Counted from the first letter of the stretch, positions 33,603 through 44,899 are shown. The stretch is DNA of 64,000 nt from Chara braunii (GCA_003427395.1 BFEA01000443.1:1194240-1258239), one strand, 5' to 3'. Numbers and translations are program-made. The notes: generated by a model from the sequence alone, not told the origin.

Positions 33603-34494
33603 TGCGAGGCCACTGCCTCTAAGAGCCTCATAAGGCCCCAATTTTGCAGCCCGTCAGCCGCCCTAAGTGAAGGTAGTCTCGACGAGGCCCTCAGGGCCCT
33701 TTTCTGGCCACCACGCAACTCAGGGAAATTCAGGCCGTTGCGCAGCGCCAGTTGGTTGAGTGAACCCAGGCCCTGGGCCGCCTGTGTNAATGAATGTGAA
33801 GCAGGCCCTGAGCTGAATACGGGTACCGGGCCAAACCCTGGCCAAAGCCAGTTGGGCACAGAACCACCTCAGGCCCAAGGCCTGCTTTCGACGTGCTGGG
33901 CCTCAGGCTACTGGCGCCTACTGGAAGCTTCCTGGGACTGGACGCAGGCAGGCCACTTCGATATAGGGAAGGGCCTGCCTCCTCGTTCGGGATTCGGGTG
34001 CTGGCTGCATGCTGCGCAAGCGCTGCTGTGCTATTTGCTGGCTGGCGCCTACGCTCTCACGGGCGAGCAGGGAAGGAGCACGCAGCCATAGTCGAGCTGC
34101 GCTGCTGTAAGCAGGGTGAAGCGCAGGGTTGTCCTTGGGTGCTAGTGGCATCTATGAGTTGGGGAACGAGGTTGTGAGTGTAGCGTGAGACAAACCTGGT
34201 GCTGGAAGCGTGTGACATTGGTCGCCATATGCTCGTACTTCGGGAATGCTGTTGACGTCATCTTTCGGCTTCGTAGTATAGGCTAGATAGGATCTGCCAC
34301 ATGTAGTCTGGTCGCCGAGCGCCAGATAGGAGATCAACTCTGGTTCTTCGTTGATGATGATGGGACTATTTCAGCATTGTCAATTATGAACTCTTGGTGT
34401 GTATTCTGCTGTTGGTTCGAGGTCAAGACTATCTGGATTCATATGTATGATGCTGTTTGATTGCTGAAGTTCGCTATTGCTCATCTTCCTTGCA
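33603..34494 (+). repeat. 5' LTR of Element A
   Basis: 892 bp, starting TGCGAGGCCACTGCC and ending CTTCCTTGCA. It matches 41294-42213 from the first to the last base and diverges exactly at both edges. It has one N at 33788 and lacks a ~28-bp segment that the 3' copy carries near its end. It would hold the promoter and polyadenylation signals; I cannot place them securely. Confidence 0.93.
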
Positions 34495-34497
34495 ATT

Positions 34498-34510
34498 TGG
34501 TATCGGAGCT
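34498..34510 (+). promoter_or_regulatory. Primer-binding site (initiator Met tRNA type)
   Basis: TGGTATCGGAGCT lies three bases after the LTR end. The usual plant-type site complementary to initiator methionine tRNA is TGGTATCAGAGC; here one A is G. The same G is present in Element E, so it is a family feature and not decay of this copy. Confidence 0.85.
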
Positions 34511-35742
34511 GTGGTACGATTGCGCTCATCTAGCGCTTGTCTTCTGCCTTATACGGTACATACATGCGGTCTGCTGGGCGATTTTGGCCATAAGTGGTGT
34601 GTAGTGAGGAGGGCGGAGGCGAGTATTGTAGGCGACCCAGGAGGTGAGGGGATAGCCAGGAAGGCTATAATGTGGTCTGGACAGTGTGATGAGAACTATC
34701 TAGTGTGCGATTGATGCTGATGTGGAACGGCGAGATAATGCTGGTTGTGCCGATGCAGTGACTGGTCATCGCAATCGCCATTTGGTAATCTGGTGAGATT
34801 ATCTCTGTGGTTGGGGGCAGCTATTTGAGGTACGTTGCTCTAAACCTTATCTACCCTCTTCGACACTTCTTACCGTGAGGTTGTGTGTTCCTTCTTGAGA
34901 GTCCTCTCATTGTGAGGTGTCGAGTGCGCTCAACCTTGAGAGTCGGCAATGTTCAAGTGGAGCATCTGGGTGGAGATGGGCGGAGTTTTCTGAAGGGCCC
35001 TGGACGAAGCACTGGGTCACAATCACCATGCCAACCCACAGGGAGTAGAGCACGCATGCCTTGCTGCTTGTCCGTTGTTCGGCTTGCTGCGTTGTTAGAT
35101 GGGCACTACTGGGCAGGCCAGCCCTACAGGAAAGATGAGCTCCCGGCGTCTATAAATAAACACGGGAAGGGGATATCACTGGCTATGATCGTCGTCCTGC
35201 TGCGACGTAAAATAATTCCTGATATCACTTGGGGGCGGACGTTAAAATGCCTCTGGATCAGCCAGTAATGTAAGGCTCGCAGCACGCCGAGGATAATATA
35301 CGTGCAAGGCTGGGCAGCTCAGTGGATACTCGGGGCACACACACCCTTAGACACGCGACGCTCTCCAGATCGCTTAGGGACGCTGGCGTCAAGAGATACT
35401 CAGGGGAACTAAGGGAGGGGTTGATTCCATATGATAAGTTCGAGAAAATTCCTTGCTGTCCTATCCACACAAGTGATTCTATTTTTATGTTTTTGATGAG
35501 TTAGATGTACTGCCATTGACATCTGACAGACAACATTAGTTAGAACTGTTTATTGTTCCTGGTGCTTCTGTTTGCGTACTAGTCACACTAAAAATAATTT
35601 CAGTTTTAGGAGTCTGACTTACCTGTTGACCTCAAGTGATATATGTTCCGAAATAGCCACCAACTAATTAGTTGGTCTGTGCACTATGTTGCGGTAGACA
35701 TCTTGAATGATCTAGTGTAGACAGTGCACAGTGTTGTAGCCT
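34511..35742 (+). other. Long 5' leader of Element A
   Basis: About 1.2 kb of untranslated leader before gag. The stretch at about 34810-34950 (GGTTGGGGGCAGC, GGTACGTTGCTCT, CTTATCTACCCTCT, CTTCTTACCGTGAGG, GTGAGGTGT) is strongly conserved with 61870-61990 of Element E, while neighbouring parts are less so. It may carry packaging or translation signals. Confidence 0.6.
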
Positions 35743-37588
35743 ATGAGCGACGAGGAGGACATCGGAGAGGACGACCAGAGGATCTTGCGATCAGGTAGAC
35801 GCCCGATAGCCCACGTGTCCTTAGGACCGGAGGGTGATAGGATTCTGTTCTGCTGGCTTAGGGAGAGAAAGCAGCAGAGGAGGGCTAGAGCAGCCGAGGC
35901 CAGCAGAACTTTAGTTAGCGAGGCCAGTGCTACAACAACCATGGTCACTTCTGCGCAGCAGACTACCCAAGCCAGTAGTTCAGGTGTCATCGGGTCAACG
36001 GTCGCGCAGACCGTGAGCCAATCCACTGGCGTTATGGCAAGCCTGGCTGCGGTGTTGACTCCAGAGGATGTCGCCATCCAGCAGGCAGCCCTGCAGGAGG
36101 CACAGCTACAGCGGGCATTAGGAGAGATAAAAGCGGAAAAGGAAAAGATGAGCAGAAGAAGAGCCAGGATGCAGCGGAGAGGGGCAGATATAAAGGAGTT
36201 AGAGACGATGGACCTGATGCATATGGATGATGATGTGAAGGTAGTTAGGAGGGCCCTGCTAGGCGTAATAGAGATGCAGGAGCATCAAACTACCATCCTT
36301 CAGGACATTCAACACAGCCTAGCCGTTTTGGCAGGCCGTGCTCAGGCAGCACCGTCACTAGCCGGGCCTGGTGCCTGACCCATGCCATATCCTCCTTTTT
36401 CTGTCTCACCGATGACAGGGGTATCCCCATATGTAGCCCCGTCATCGGTTGCTATCATTTCCCTGGGTATGCCGCTGTCAGAAGGGGTAATAGCAGGGAG
36501 TAGTTTGCAGATTCCTGTTCAGACAGTGTTCACTCAAAGTCCGTCGCAGGTTGCAGTCACCACGCAGCCTGCTGTCTCGCAGCCTGTGCAGCCTCAGGGC
36601 ATGCAGCCCCAACAGCTAGCACAACAACCTGTGTCACCGGGTCCACAGCCCGGAGTGATGCAGGGACCGGGACAAACTTAGTGGGAAGTGCTTGTGGCTG
36701 CTTCCTACCTAGAGGGTAGTGCAGCAAGATGGTTGAGTGGTTTAGTACAACTCCAGGGGTATGGTCATGACTTCCGCGCTTGGGCGGCCTCTCAGAAATT
36801 GGAGGACTTCCTGAAGATGGTGGACGAAAGGTGGCATGATCCTCAGGAGGCCCAAAGGGCCACTGATGCGATCCTGACACTGCACACAAGGCAGTTTAAG
36901 TCAGTAAGGGAAGCCACCCACGCTGCTGAGCGTCTGATCTGTGTCCCAGGGGTGCGCTATGATCCCCAGGTCCTGTTGATTTCGTACTTGAGATGCTTTT
37001 CTCGGCCTCTCAGGAACCAGTTGGCAAAAGAGGCCAACATCAATATGCACAACTTTCCTTCGTTCAGCAAGGTGGCTCTAGACCTTGAAGCTAAGATAGG
37101 GCATGGACAGGCACCCACTACGGATGGAAGGAAGAAGACACTGCCTCCTAACTGGAAAGCGAAAGGTCGCTTGATGTTTGTCGACAACGATGGTTCAACC
37201 ATCGAGTTGGACGACAACTTCCAGGAGGGAGTAGGTTCAGAGGCAGGCAGCGTAGACGCTTCAGAGGGTGGAGTAGTCGCTGCCGTATCTCAAAAAGGAA
37301 AGGCGACCGGTAGACGCCGTGGAGGCTCCTGGTCTAGGAGTCAAGTTGACCCCAATGCTCCTCCATGGGAGAAAGCGGGTCTTACAGAGAACGTGTGGAG
37401 AGACGTTACTCACGGCACGCTGTATTCGTTGTGGTCAATATGGCCACAACCAATTCAAGTGCCGCAACAAGAAAGTGACAGAAAAGATCCCGCCTACGAT
37501 GGGCCAAGTATTGGGATCCTCTCAACCCGTTGGTAGCAATGTTGCCAGTACTTCAGGCAGTGCTCCGGGAAACACGTCGGGCCAGTAG
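35743..37588 (+). pseudogene. gag: Gag of Element A, with internal deletion and CCHC knuckle
   Basis: The start ATG at 35743 (MSDEEDIGEDDQR) aligns with the gag start of Element E. The frame has stops at 36378 and 36681 and a frame change near 37400 just before the zinc knuckle CIRCGQYGHNQFKC (C-x2-C-x4-H-x4-C, near 37420). Domains: acidic N-terminus, Ala/Gln-rich region, coiled coil (about 36085-36200), Pro/Gln/Val linker, then the capsid block VAASYLEGSAARWLSGL from 36694. Compared with Element E, about 45 residues (the PKPFSGDKKKDEDLDTWVRT segment and its neighbours) are missing at about 36681, so the capsid N-terminus is deleted. Confidence 0.85.
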
Positions 37589-37620
37589 GAATAGTAGTTG
37601 TTCCTGCTAGGGTCGAGATC

Positions 37621-38262
37621 GTGGTGACACCCTCACCATCTCGAGAGATGGCCCAAGCTACTGAGCCCAGCGTCGTCCCGCAAGCACATTCAGACCCATC
37701 GAGCCTCAGTTCGATGAATGTGTTTGAGTCCTTAGAGGAGCTAGAGGTGGAGTGGTCTAGATCAGACCCGTTAGCTTCTTGGACGGCACTAGTCAAAGCC
37801 CCGACGGGTGAGATATTCGTTAGCGAGGTTGTCATTGGCAGCCGCAAGGCCGGGGCCTATTATGACACTTGCTCGACACGGAACTTTATTAGTTGCGCGT
37901 GCGTTGAGAGGCTGCGTCTACAGGGGCAAGTGCAGCGCCTGAGTCGACCTGTGGAGTCGACCTGTGCCAACAAACAGCGCATGGTAGTCAATAACTACCT
38001 CCAAAATGTGGATTGTGTTTTCACGTACGCGGGAGGGGATTTGAGACATCGTGTCTTGTTCCTAGTAAGCGACAAACTCCCCATGGATATGCTGTTAGGT
38101 ACGTACTACCTCTCTGTGGCACAGCCCCAGTTTGACTGGGACCGAAAAGTGGTCAAACACACTTTGCCAGGTGGAGGGACCGCCAGATTACACAAGTTCA
38201 AAGCTAATAGTCTGATTGAGTCCTACGGGCGCATGTGTGCGGCCGCGTTCTACAATTATTAA
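37621..38262 (+). pseudogene. Aspartic protease region of Element A
   Basis: A 213-codon frame. AYYDTCSTRNFIS near 37858-37896 sits where retropepsins carry D-T/S-G-S/T. The Gly is Cys here (GGC or GGT to TGC), which should disrupt the active-site turn. The second half has the expected flap-like and LLGTYYLS strands near 38090-38120. The enzyme would cut the Gag-Pol polyprotein. The frame differs from the RT frame that overlaps it at 38235, so expression as one polyprotein is broken. Confidence 0.75.
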
Positions 38263-39422
38263 AGCAAAATCAGGAGGAGGGTATGTACTTAGTCTATGTC
38301 TCTGCTGCAGGCGAGCCGGTGAAAATGCCGCCGGAGATAGAGGGAGTAGTTGCTAAGTACCCTGATCTATTTGAAGAGCCGATAAGGGTTGTTGAGAGGG
38401 AGGTCGTCCACGCGATAGAGATTATCCCAAGGTCTAGTATTCCGAAGGGTAGGATATATCGGATGTCTCCATGCGAGATTGATGAGCTCTGCCGCCAACT
38501 CAAGGAACTCGTAGAGAAGGGTTGGATCCGGCCGAGTGTCTCTCCTTATGGGTCTCCAGTACTATTCGTACCTAAGAAGAAGGAGGGTACACTTAGGATG
38601 TGCATTGACTATAGGGGCCTCAATGCCATCACTGTAAAGAACTGAGAGCCCCTACCGCGCATCGATGATCTGTTAGATAGAGTGCAAGGGTGTCGGTACT
38701 TCAGTAAGATAGATCTGAAGTCTGGGTACCGTCAGATTGCAATCCGGCCCGAGGATCAACACAAAACCGCCTTTCAGACCAGGTACGGTCTGTACGAGTT
38801 TGTGGTGATGCCTTTCGGCCTTTGCAATGCTCCTGGCACCTTTCAGCACGCTATGAATCAGATATCACATGACTACTTGGATAAGTTTGTCATCGTGTAC
38901 CTCGATGACATACTTATTTTTAGTAAGACTGTCGAGGAGCAAGTTGCACATTTGGACAAAGTTCTCAGTCTCCTGCGACAGCACATGTTCAAGATCAACG
39001 GTGAGAAGTGCGAGTTTGACCGCACCCGTGTCTTGTACTTGGGTCATGAGATCTCCGCGGAAGGGTTGAAGCCCGATGACGCGAAGGTGGCCAGCATTCG
39101 TGATTGGCCATGTCCTCAGTCTGTGACTGAGATGAGATCTTTCTTAGGAATGACAGGCTACTATAGCACTTTTGTTAAGAATTATAGCATAGTGGCCGCT
39201 CCTTTGACTGATCTGACCCGCCTTGACACCCCATGGGAGTGGACAGACGAGTGTGAGGCTGCTTTTAGACATCTGAAGCATGCGTTGACGCACTACGAGG
39301 CCTTGAAACTTCCTGATCCTGACAAGCCGTTCATAGTCACCACGGATGCCAGCCAATATGGCATTGGCGCCGTGCTCGCGCAGCAGGAGGGGCCAACGTT
39401 GAGGCCAGTCGAGTACTTGTAA
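38235..39422 (+). pseudogene. pol: Reverse transcriptase of Element A
   Basis: Ty3/gypsy RT blocks in order: [65 protein letters not shown], then the catalytic YLDD in VIVYLDDILIFSKT (near 38896-38937), LYLGHEIS and FLGMTGYYSTFVKNY. The first catalytic Asp in KIDLKSGY and the YLDD pair are intact. A TGA at 38643 (after ITVKN) and a TAA at 39420 (after VEYL) interrupt an otherwise continuous frame. It would copy element RNA to cDNA in cytoplasmic particles. Confidence 0.9.
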
Positions 39423-39682
39423 AAAAAGATGCCGTCTCAAAAGTTGGCCAAGTCCATCTATGAGAAGGAACTCTACGCCGTGTACAAGGCTCTGACGCAT
39501 TGGAGACACTATCTCCTTGGGAGATTCTTCATCCTCAGGACTGATCATCAGACCCTGAGATGGATGAGAACTCACCCCGTACTTTCTTACGCTATGAAGC
39601 GTTGGATCGAAGTCATTGAGCAGTATGACTTCGACCCCCAGTATCTCAAAGGGTAGTACAACAAGGTGGCTGATGCCTTGTC
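39310..39682 (+). pseudogene. RNase H domain of Element A
   Basis: VTTDASQYGIGAVLAQQ (first Asp), YEKELYAVYKALTHWRHYLL (Glu) and LRTDHQTLRWM (Asp) are the Ty3/gypsy RNase H blocks, ending YNKVADALS (last Asp). Stops at 39420, 39653 and about 39684 interrupt it; a one-base shift follows before the integrase. The four catalytic acidic positions are still present. Confidence 0.85.
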
Positions 39683-40699
39683 GTGAGACCTAACTTTTCA
39701 GGTGCGCTGATTACTGAGTTCGACCTCATGCACGATGTAACTCGCTCTTTGGTGGATGCCTATCGCGAGGATCAGTTCATGTCGGAGATCATACGCAGAC
39801 TCGAGGCGAAGGACAAAAAGACCTCCGCCGAGTTTGAGTTGGTCAACGGTTTGCTGTTTCTTGAGAAGGCCGTGAATAAACGGTTGTGCGTCCCAAATAG
39901 AGAGTCTTTGCGTTGTTTATTTTTAGGAGAGTTTCATGATGCCACCGGCCATTTTGGGTATAAGAAGACCGCAGCCAACTTTCTGCAGCGGTTCTGGTGG
40001 CCCACGATGATGCGAGATGCTCAGCTGTATGTGGAGACTTGTCAAGTGTGTCAACGAGAAAAGCCACGTACTCAGGCTCCTCTTGGGCTTTTGAAGCCCC
40101 TTCCGATTCCGGAACGGCCTGGTGGGAGTCTGTCCATGGCTTTCATGGATACTCTGATCACCAGCAAGAGTGGGATGCGTCAAATCTTCGTCATCGTGGA
40201 TAGATTTAGTAAGTATGCTAGGTTAGTAGCCATGCCGGAAACAACAAAGACAGAGTACGTGATCCGAATGTTTAAAGAAAACTGGGTTAGAGACTTTGGT
40301 TTACCCAAGTCTATTGTCAGTGACAGGGATGTCAGGTTTACTAGTGAGTTGTGGAAGGCCGCTGCTGCAGAGCAGGGCACTCAGTTGCAAATGACTTTTG
40401 GGAATCACCCAGAGGCCAACGGCCAGGCCGAGCAACTTAATCGCGCTGTACAACACCTGTTGAGGCATTACATCAAGCCCAACCAGGTGGACTGGGATGA
40501 GAAGCTTGCTCTCATCGCCAGTCTGTATAACAATGCAGTACACAGTGCCACTGGGGTGAGCCCGAACAATTTACGTCTGACTTTCAAGCCTAGACTACCC
40601 CTTGACTTTCTCCTTCCTGAGAATGAATCAACTGTTGCACCGGGTACTTCAGAGTTTGCCTACAGATATGAACAGAAAATGGAGCAGGCAGTAGAATGA
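39683..40699 (+). pseudogene. Integrase of Element A
   Basis: The frame is open for 338 codons, but not in the RT frame. The zinc-binding part has H-x5-H in FHDATGHFGY and C-x2-C in ETCQVCQRE. The catalytic core shows Asp in FMDTLITSKSG, Asp in VSDRDVRFTSELW and Glu in HPEANGQAEQLNR, so D-D-E is complete. The frame ends at 40699 with another shift before the C-terminal part. The enzyme inserts cDNA into the genome. This is the best-preserved domain of the element. Confidence 0.9.
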
Positions 40700-41256
40700 T
40701 GCGGAAGGCACAGGCAGCGATGATAGAGTCCGAAAACCGACACTGTCGACCTTCTACATTTCATGTTGGGGATAGGGTCTGGGTTAAGTCTTCAGAACTG
40801 GGACAGGAGTACGGGATCTCCCGCAAACTCATGCCTCAGTACTTTGGACCATGGGAAGTCTTGGACATCGTCAGGACAGATCCGGATGGGCCATCTTACG
40901 TTATCCTGATTCCTGGTCATCTCCGTACTTACCCTGTTTTTCACGCCTCCAAGCTGGCACCTTTCAAAGAGACTGACCAGTTTCCATCTCGTCGCTCAAT
41001 GCTGCCCCCAAACATGGACGGAGAGGTGGACATTGATGATATCGTGGATCACAGAGAGCTGCCGGTATCAAGACCAGCAGGCAGGGGACGTCCTCCAAAA
41101 CCGAAGCTGCAATACCGCGTTCGGTTCCGGCATCACACTGATCTGAAGGAGGACCGATGGTTCACCAGGGAAGAGCTCATGCAGACCGCTCCTCAAGTTG
41201 TAACTCAATATGAGAGATCTTTGCAGAAGGGAAAGTGCCCTATGATCGAAGATTGA
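40696..41256 (+). pseudogene. Integrase C-terminus with chromodomain-like region of Element A
   Basis: A 186-codon frame one base out of register with the integrase. It begins with the FHVGDRVWVK strand, then FGPWEVLDIV (GPY/F-type module), HASKLAPF, and a C-terminal segment YRVRFRHHTDLKEDRWFTRE with chromodomain character (aromatic cage-like Y and W, then an REEL helix). Chromodomains direct chromovirus integrases to histone-marked chromatin. It is less typical than the chromodomains of B and C. Confidence 0.7.
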
Positions 41257-41280
41257 GCTTCTCAGAGGAATGTTGAAGCT

Positions 41281-41293
41281 AAGGAGGAGGGAA
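41281..41293 (+). promoter_or_regulatory. Polypurine tract of Element A
   Basis: AAGGAGGAGGGAA directly abuts the TG that starts the 3' LTR. This is the RNase H-resistant primer for plus-strand synthesis. Confidence 0.85.
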
Positions 41294-42213
41294 TGCGAGG
41301 CCACTGCCTCTAAGAGCCTCATAAGGCCCCAATTTTGCAGCCCGTCGGCCGCCCTAAGTGAAGGCAGGCTCGACGAGGCCCTCAGGGCCCTTTTTTGGCC
41401 ACCAAGCAACTCAGGGAAATTCAGGCCGTTGCGCAGCGCCAATTGGTTCAGTGAACCCAGGCCCTGGGCCACCTGTGTGAATGAATGTGAAGCAGGCTCT
41501 GGGCTGAATACGGGTACAGGGCCAAACCCTGGCCAAAGGCAGTTGGGCACAGACAACCACCTCAGGCCCAAGGCCTGCTTTCGACGTGCTGGGCCTCAGG
41601 CTACCGGGGCCTACTGGAAGCTTCCTGGGACTGGACGCAGGCAGGCCACTTCGATATAGGGAAGGGCCTGCCTCCTCATTCGGGATTCGGGTGCTGGCTG
41701 CATGCTGCGCAAGCGCTGCTGCGCTATTTGCTGGCTGGCGCCTACGCTCTCACGGGCGAGCAGGGAAGGAGCACGCAGCCATAGTCGAGCTGCGCTGCTG
41801 TAAGCAGGGTGAAGCGCAGGGTGGTCCTTGGGTGCAAGTGGCATCTGTGAGTTCGGGAACGAGGTTGTGAGTGTAGCGTGAGACATACCTGGTGCTGGAA
41901 GCGTGCGACATTGGTCGCCATATGCTCGTACTTCGGGAATGCTGTTGACGTCATCTTTCGGCTTCGTAGTATAGGCTAGATAGGATCTGCCACATGTAGT
42001 TTGGGCGCCGAGCGCCAGATAGGAGATCAACTCAGGTTCTTCGTTGATGATGATGGGACTATTTCAGCATTGTCAATTATGAACTCTTGGTATGTTCTTA
42101 TTTGGTGAATCTCGAGATGCAATTCTGCTGTTGGTTCGAGGTCAAGACTATCTGGACTCATATGTATGATGCTATTTGATTGCTGAAGTTCGCTATTGCT
42201 CATCTTCCTTGCA
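41294..42213 (+). repeat. 3' LTR of Element A
   Basis: 920 bp, matching the 5' LTR. It carries about 28 extra bases near 42090-42120 (GTTCTTATTTGGTGAATCTC region). It ends CTTCCTTGCA, followed by TGAGAAAAAAAG. Confidence 0.93.
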
Positions 42214-43149
42214 TGAGAAAAAAAGAGAGAAAAAAAAAACAAAAACAAATTGAGATTGGAGCAGGAAGCATGAATGGAAGCCAAAGAGAGGCAGAATTCA
42301 GATGTCCTTGGAGCAGTTCACTCCAAGCCATTGAGATGCATACAAGCAAGAAACAGGCTATCCTGTTGACATGGGAATGACATGGATGGCAACTATGGGG
42401 AAAGATGCACTCAGATCCACACATCCTCCCATACTGGCAAGAAACACGGTATCCGGCTAACATGGGAAAGGCATGGATGGCAACTATCGGGAAAGATGCA
42501 CTCAGATCCCCACATCCTCCCATATCCCCCCTCCCCTCTAGCTCATCCCCATCCATTGCCTCCTTCCATTACCATACCACCATCAACTGCAACCCATATG
42601 TGTTCTCTTGGCACCCAATATCTCCCTGACACTTGCCTTGTTTACGGGTTCTAATGCTCTGGGCTGGCATACATGCCCCCAAAGTCCAGCTTTAACTCAC
42701 ATCACGCCCGGGGCATGGTGTGAGGATGGACATAGGACAGGGTTGGAGACGCAACAGATCCACTGCTATGCAGCATCTTTCAAGAATGTGCTACAGGACA
42801 TGATGTTATCCTTGATCCACCGCTATGCAACGTCTTTCAAGAATGTGGTACAAAACATGATGTAATTCTCATGCGCCTCCTAGACAACGTGCTCAAGCTC
42901 TGTGATGGACCCACCGGGATGACTGTCCGTCAAGATCAATACGAAGGGATGAGGATGGAGGAGATGGAGATGGAGCTGGAAGGGACAGTGCAGCTCCCAC
43001 GCAGACTCAACACACACGTACTCCAAACTGTGCAAAATGAAGAATGAGCTGAAACAGACTGCAGCTGGGGTATACCCCCAGCGGACTGACTGGACTGGAC
43101 TGAGTGAGCACACGGCCTGTGGGGTCAGGCCACGACCTGGTCCCACAGG
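42214..43149. other. Non-coding with two tandem duplications
   Basis: No gene recognised. A 91-bp duplication beginning GCAAGAAACA at 42346 recurs at 42437. A 57-bp duplication beginning GATCCAC at 42757 recurs at 42814. Both pairs differ at several positions. Confidence 0.6.
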
Positions 43150-44035
43150 CCGAACATACAAAATAGCCTGTTAGGCCCTGGTTGTAGGCCAGGGCAGATA
43201 GAGGCCCGCTGCACGATCCTCTACCTGTAGTGGATCACAAGAGCAAAACATCGCAAAAGCAGCGGAACTCTGCAATAAAGAAAGCTGAGAAATCTAGGAT
43301 GCGGAGCAAGCTCCGTGCGGAGTCCATGCAATGCAGCCTAAGCTACATAATGTCAAATGAAAAGCAAGTGTCTGGTATACACATCCCAGCTCACAACAAA
43401 AAATGAAATGTAGCAAGATACAATCCTAAAGTCTTGAAGGTAATTGCCTCAGTGCTGAAAGGAAAAGATAGCAATGTGTCACAAGTTAATGTTGTGTCAC
43501 TGAACCACTAAGAGTCACACACAAAGGTGGGGCAGGTCATCAGCCTCGGCGTGAGGGAGTGGTAGCGATGCAAAACCAATGACCCTAACAGATAGGTCAT
43601 CAAGGCGGGTAATGCTTGACAAAAGGGTGACACCATGCAGGGTCGACCATGAAAGGGGAACCTGGAATAAGATGGACATATGCCTAACTGAAGGCATGCG
43701 ATGATCGACACTAGGGTGATGAGGGATGCAAGGTGTGAGGGAAACATGCACACAACTCATCGACTGGGAGAGGGAACTAGATCTAGGACCAGGGAAACCA
43801 AGATAACACTACAATCATAATGTTTGTGCAATACCAATGGAGAGCCCAACTCAGAGAGACTCAACTAATTGAGAACCATCATGCGACACATGCCAGAGAA
43901 TGTACAGGGTAGGGTGGTGGCGTGAAGTAGTCACGTCCAAAGTAGCTAAGGTCGATAAGGTAGCTGAGTCGTCAAAGTGGTCGATGACGTAAATGAAGGA
44001 GTCGAGTCGATGTTGAAGCAGAGCTGTAAAACGCT

Positions 44036-44193
44036 TACACCCTGAAGAAGTTGATGATGGAGTACTTGAAGGTGTGAATCAGTAGGAAGATAGTAGGTGA
44101 TCAGAGTGTCAACTCACACCCTGAAGAAGTTGATGATGGAGTACTTGAAGGTGTGAATCAGTAGGAAGATAGTAGGTGATCAGAGTGTCAGTC
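44036..44193. repeat. 79-bp tandem duplication at the end of Element B pol
   Basis: CTGAAGAAGTTGATGATGG starts at 44042 and 44121. The copies look nearly identical. The second copy overlaps the stop of the chromodomain frame. Confidence 0.9.
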
Positions 44194-44728
44194 GACGAGT
44201 GCGCTGTGGACACGTGGATGCATTCGTCTGCTGCTGAAGAATGGCCTCAGAGAGAGCGGGCTCGTCCTCGGCAATCTCCTCAGTCAGAGGAGGATGAAGA
44301 GGGTCAGTCAATTGAGTAGGAGCAGATGTCTCAGCACTATGAGCACAATTATATGCACACACCCCCATCCGAGCGTGCTTCAAGTGCTCGAGGGGCTCCC
44401 AAGTAGCCTCCTCATCAGGATAACCCTTCCAACGCATAAGGTACTCGATGCGTGAAGGGGTATCGTTAGTAACTCGGCGAGATACGATGTCATAAATGAC
44501 GAACTCCTCGTGACCTTCCACCATGATAGGTCGAGGGCGCTCATAAGGACGTACGGCGAAGTGCTCAGACGGTCTGCGATAAGGACGGAGTAAGGAGATG
44601 TGGTATTCATCGTGTACGCGAGCCTGTCGAAGGTAATCAGGCAGCTTCACAGGGAAGCTGACCGGATTAGCAGCAGTATCAGAACCGACGGCTTGAAGGA
44701 TGCGGCACATGGACTGAAGAAGTGACAC
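44180..44728 (-). pseudogene. Integrase C-terminus and chromodomain of Element B
   Basis: A 182-codon frame containing the integrase C-terminal strand LPDYLRQARVHDEYHISLLR and a textbook chromodomain, IEYLMRWKGYPDEEATWEPL, at about 44395-44460. Y/W-x-W cage positions and the WEPLEHL helix are intact. A Ser/Thr/Gln tail follows. Chromodomains bind methylated histone H3 and guide integration. This domain is intact while the upstream enzyme domains are dead. Confidence 0.9.
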
Positions 44729-44899
44729 TTGAACTTGTGAAGCATATCCGCTTCAAGCTCCAAGTGTCGATCGTCGACGAGCACATCGTCACTGATTTTG
44801 AACGAATGATCCACTCATGATTCGTTTCCTTGTCCGGTCATGCAAGTTTGAGAGTCGCCTAGACTCTCGTGTGTGCGCCTCATTATCACCGCCATGTGG

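Larger units (their letters stand above)
33603..42213 (+). mobile_element. Element A: complete, inactivated Ty3/gypsy LTR retrotransposon
   Basis: 8,611 bp bounded by LTRs that start TGCGAGG and end TTGCA. The order is gag, protease, reverse transcriptase, RNase H, integrase, C-terminal chromodomain-like region; integrase after RNase H defines Ty3/gypsy. The primer-binding site and polypurine tract are in place. By eye the two LTRs differ at roughly 30 sites in about 880 aligned bases, plus a ~28-bp indel. That is some 96-97% identity, so the insertion is not recent. Stops and shifts disable gag and pol. The five bases left (GTGAC) and right (TGAGA) of the element do not match, so no target-site duplication is visible. 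Confidence 0.93.

Noticed and set aside
41611-42030. Minus-strand 139-codon frame inside the 3' LTR of Element A (also present in part in the 5' LTR)
   Set aside because: Present in both LTRs simply because they are copies; no motif, opposite to the element, and not shared with the LTR of Element E.
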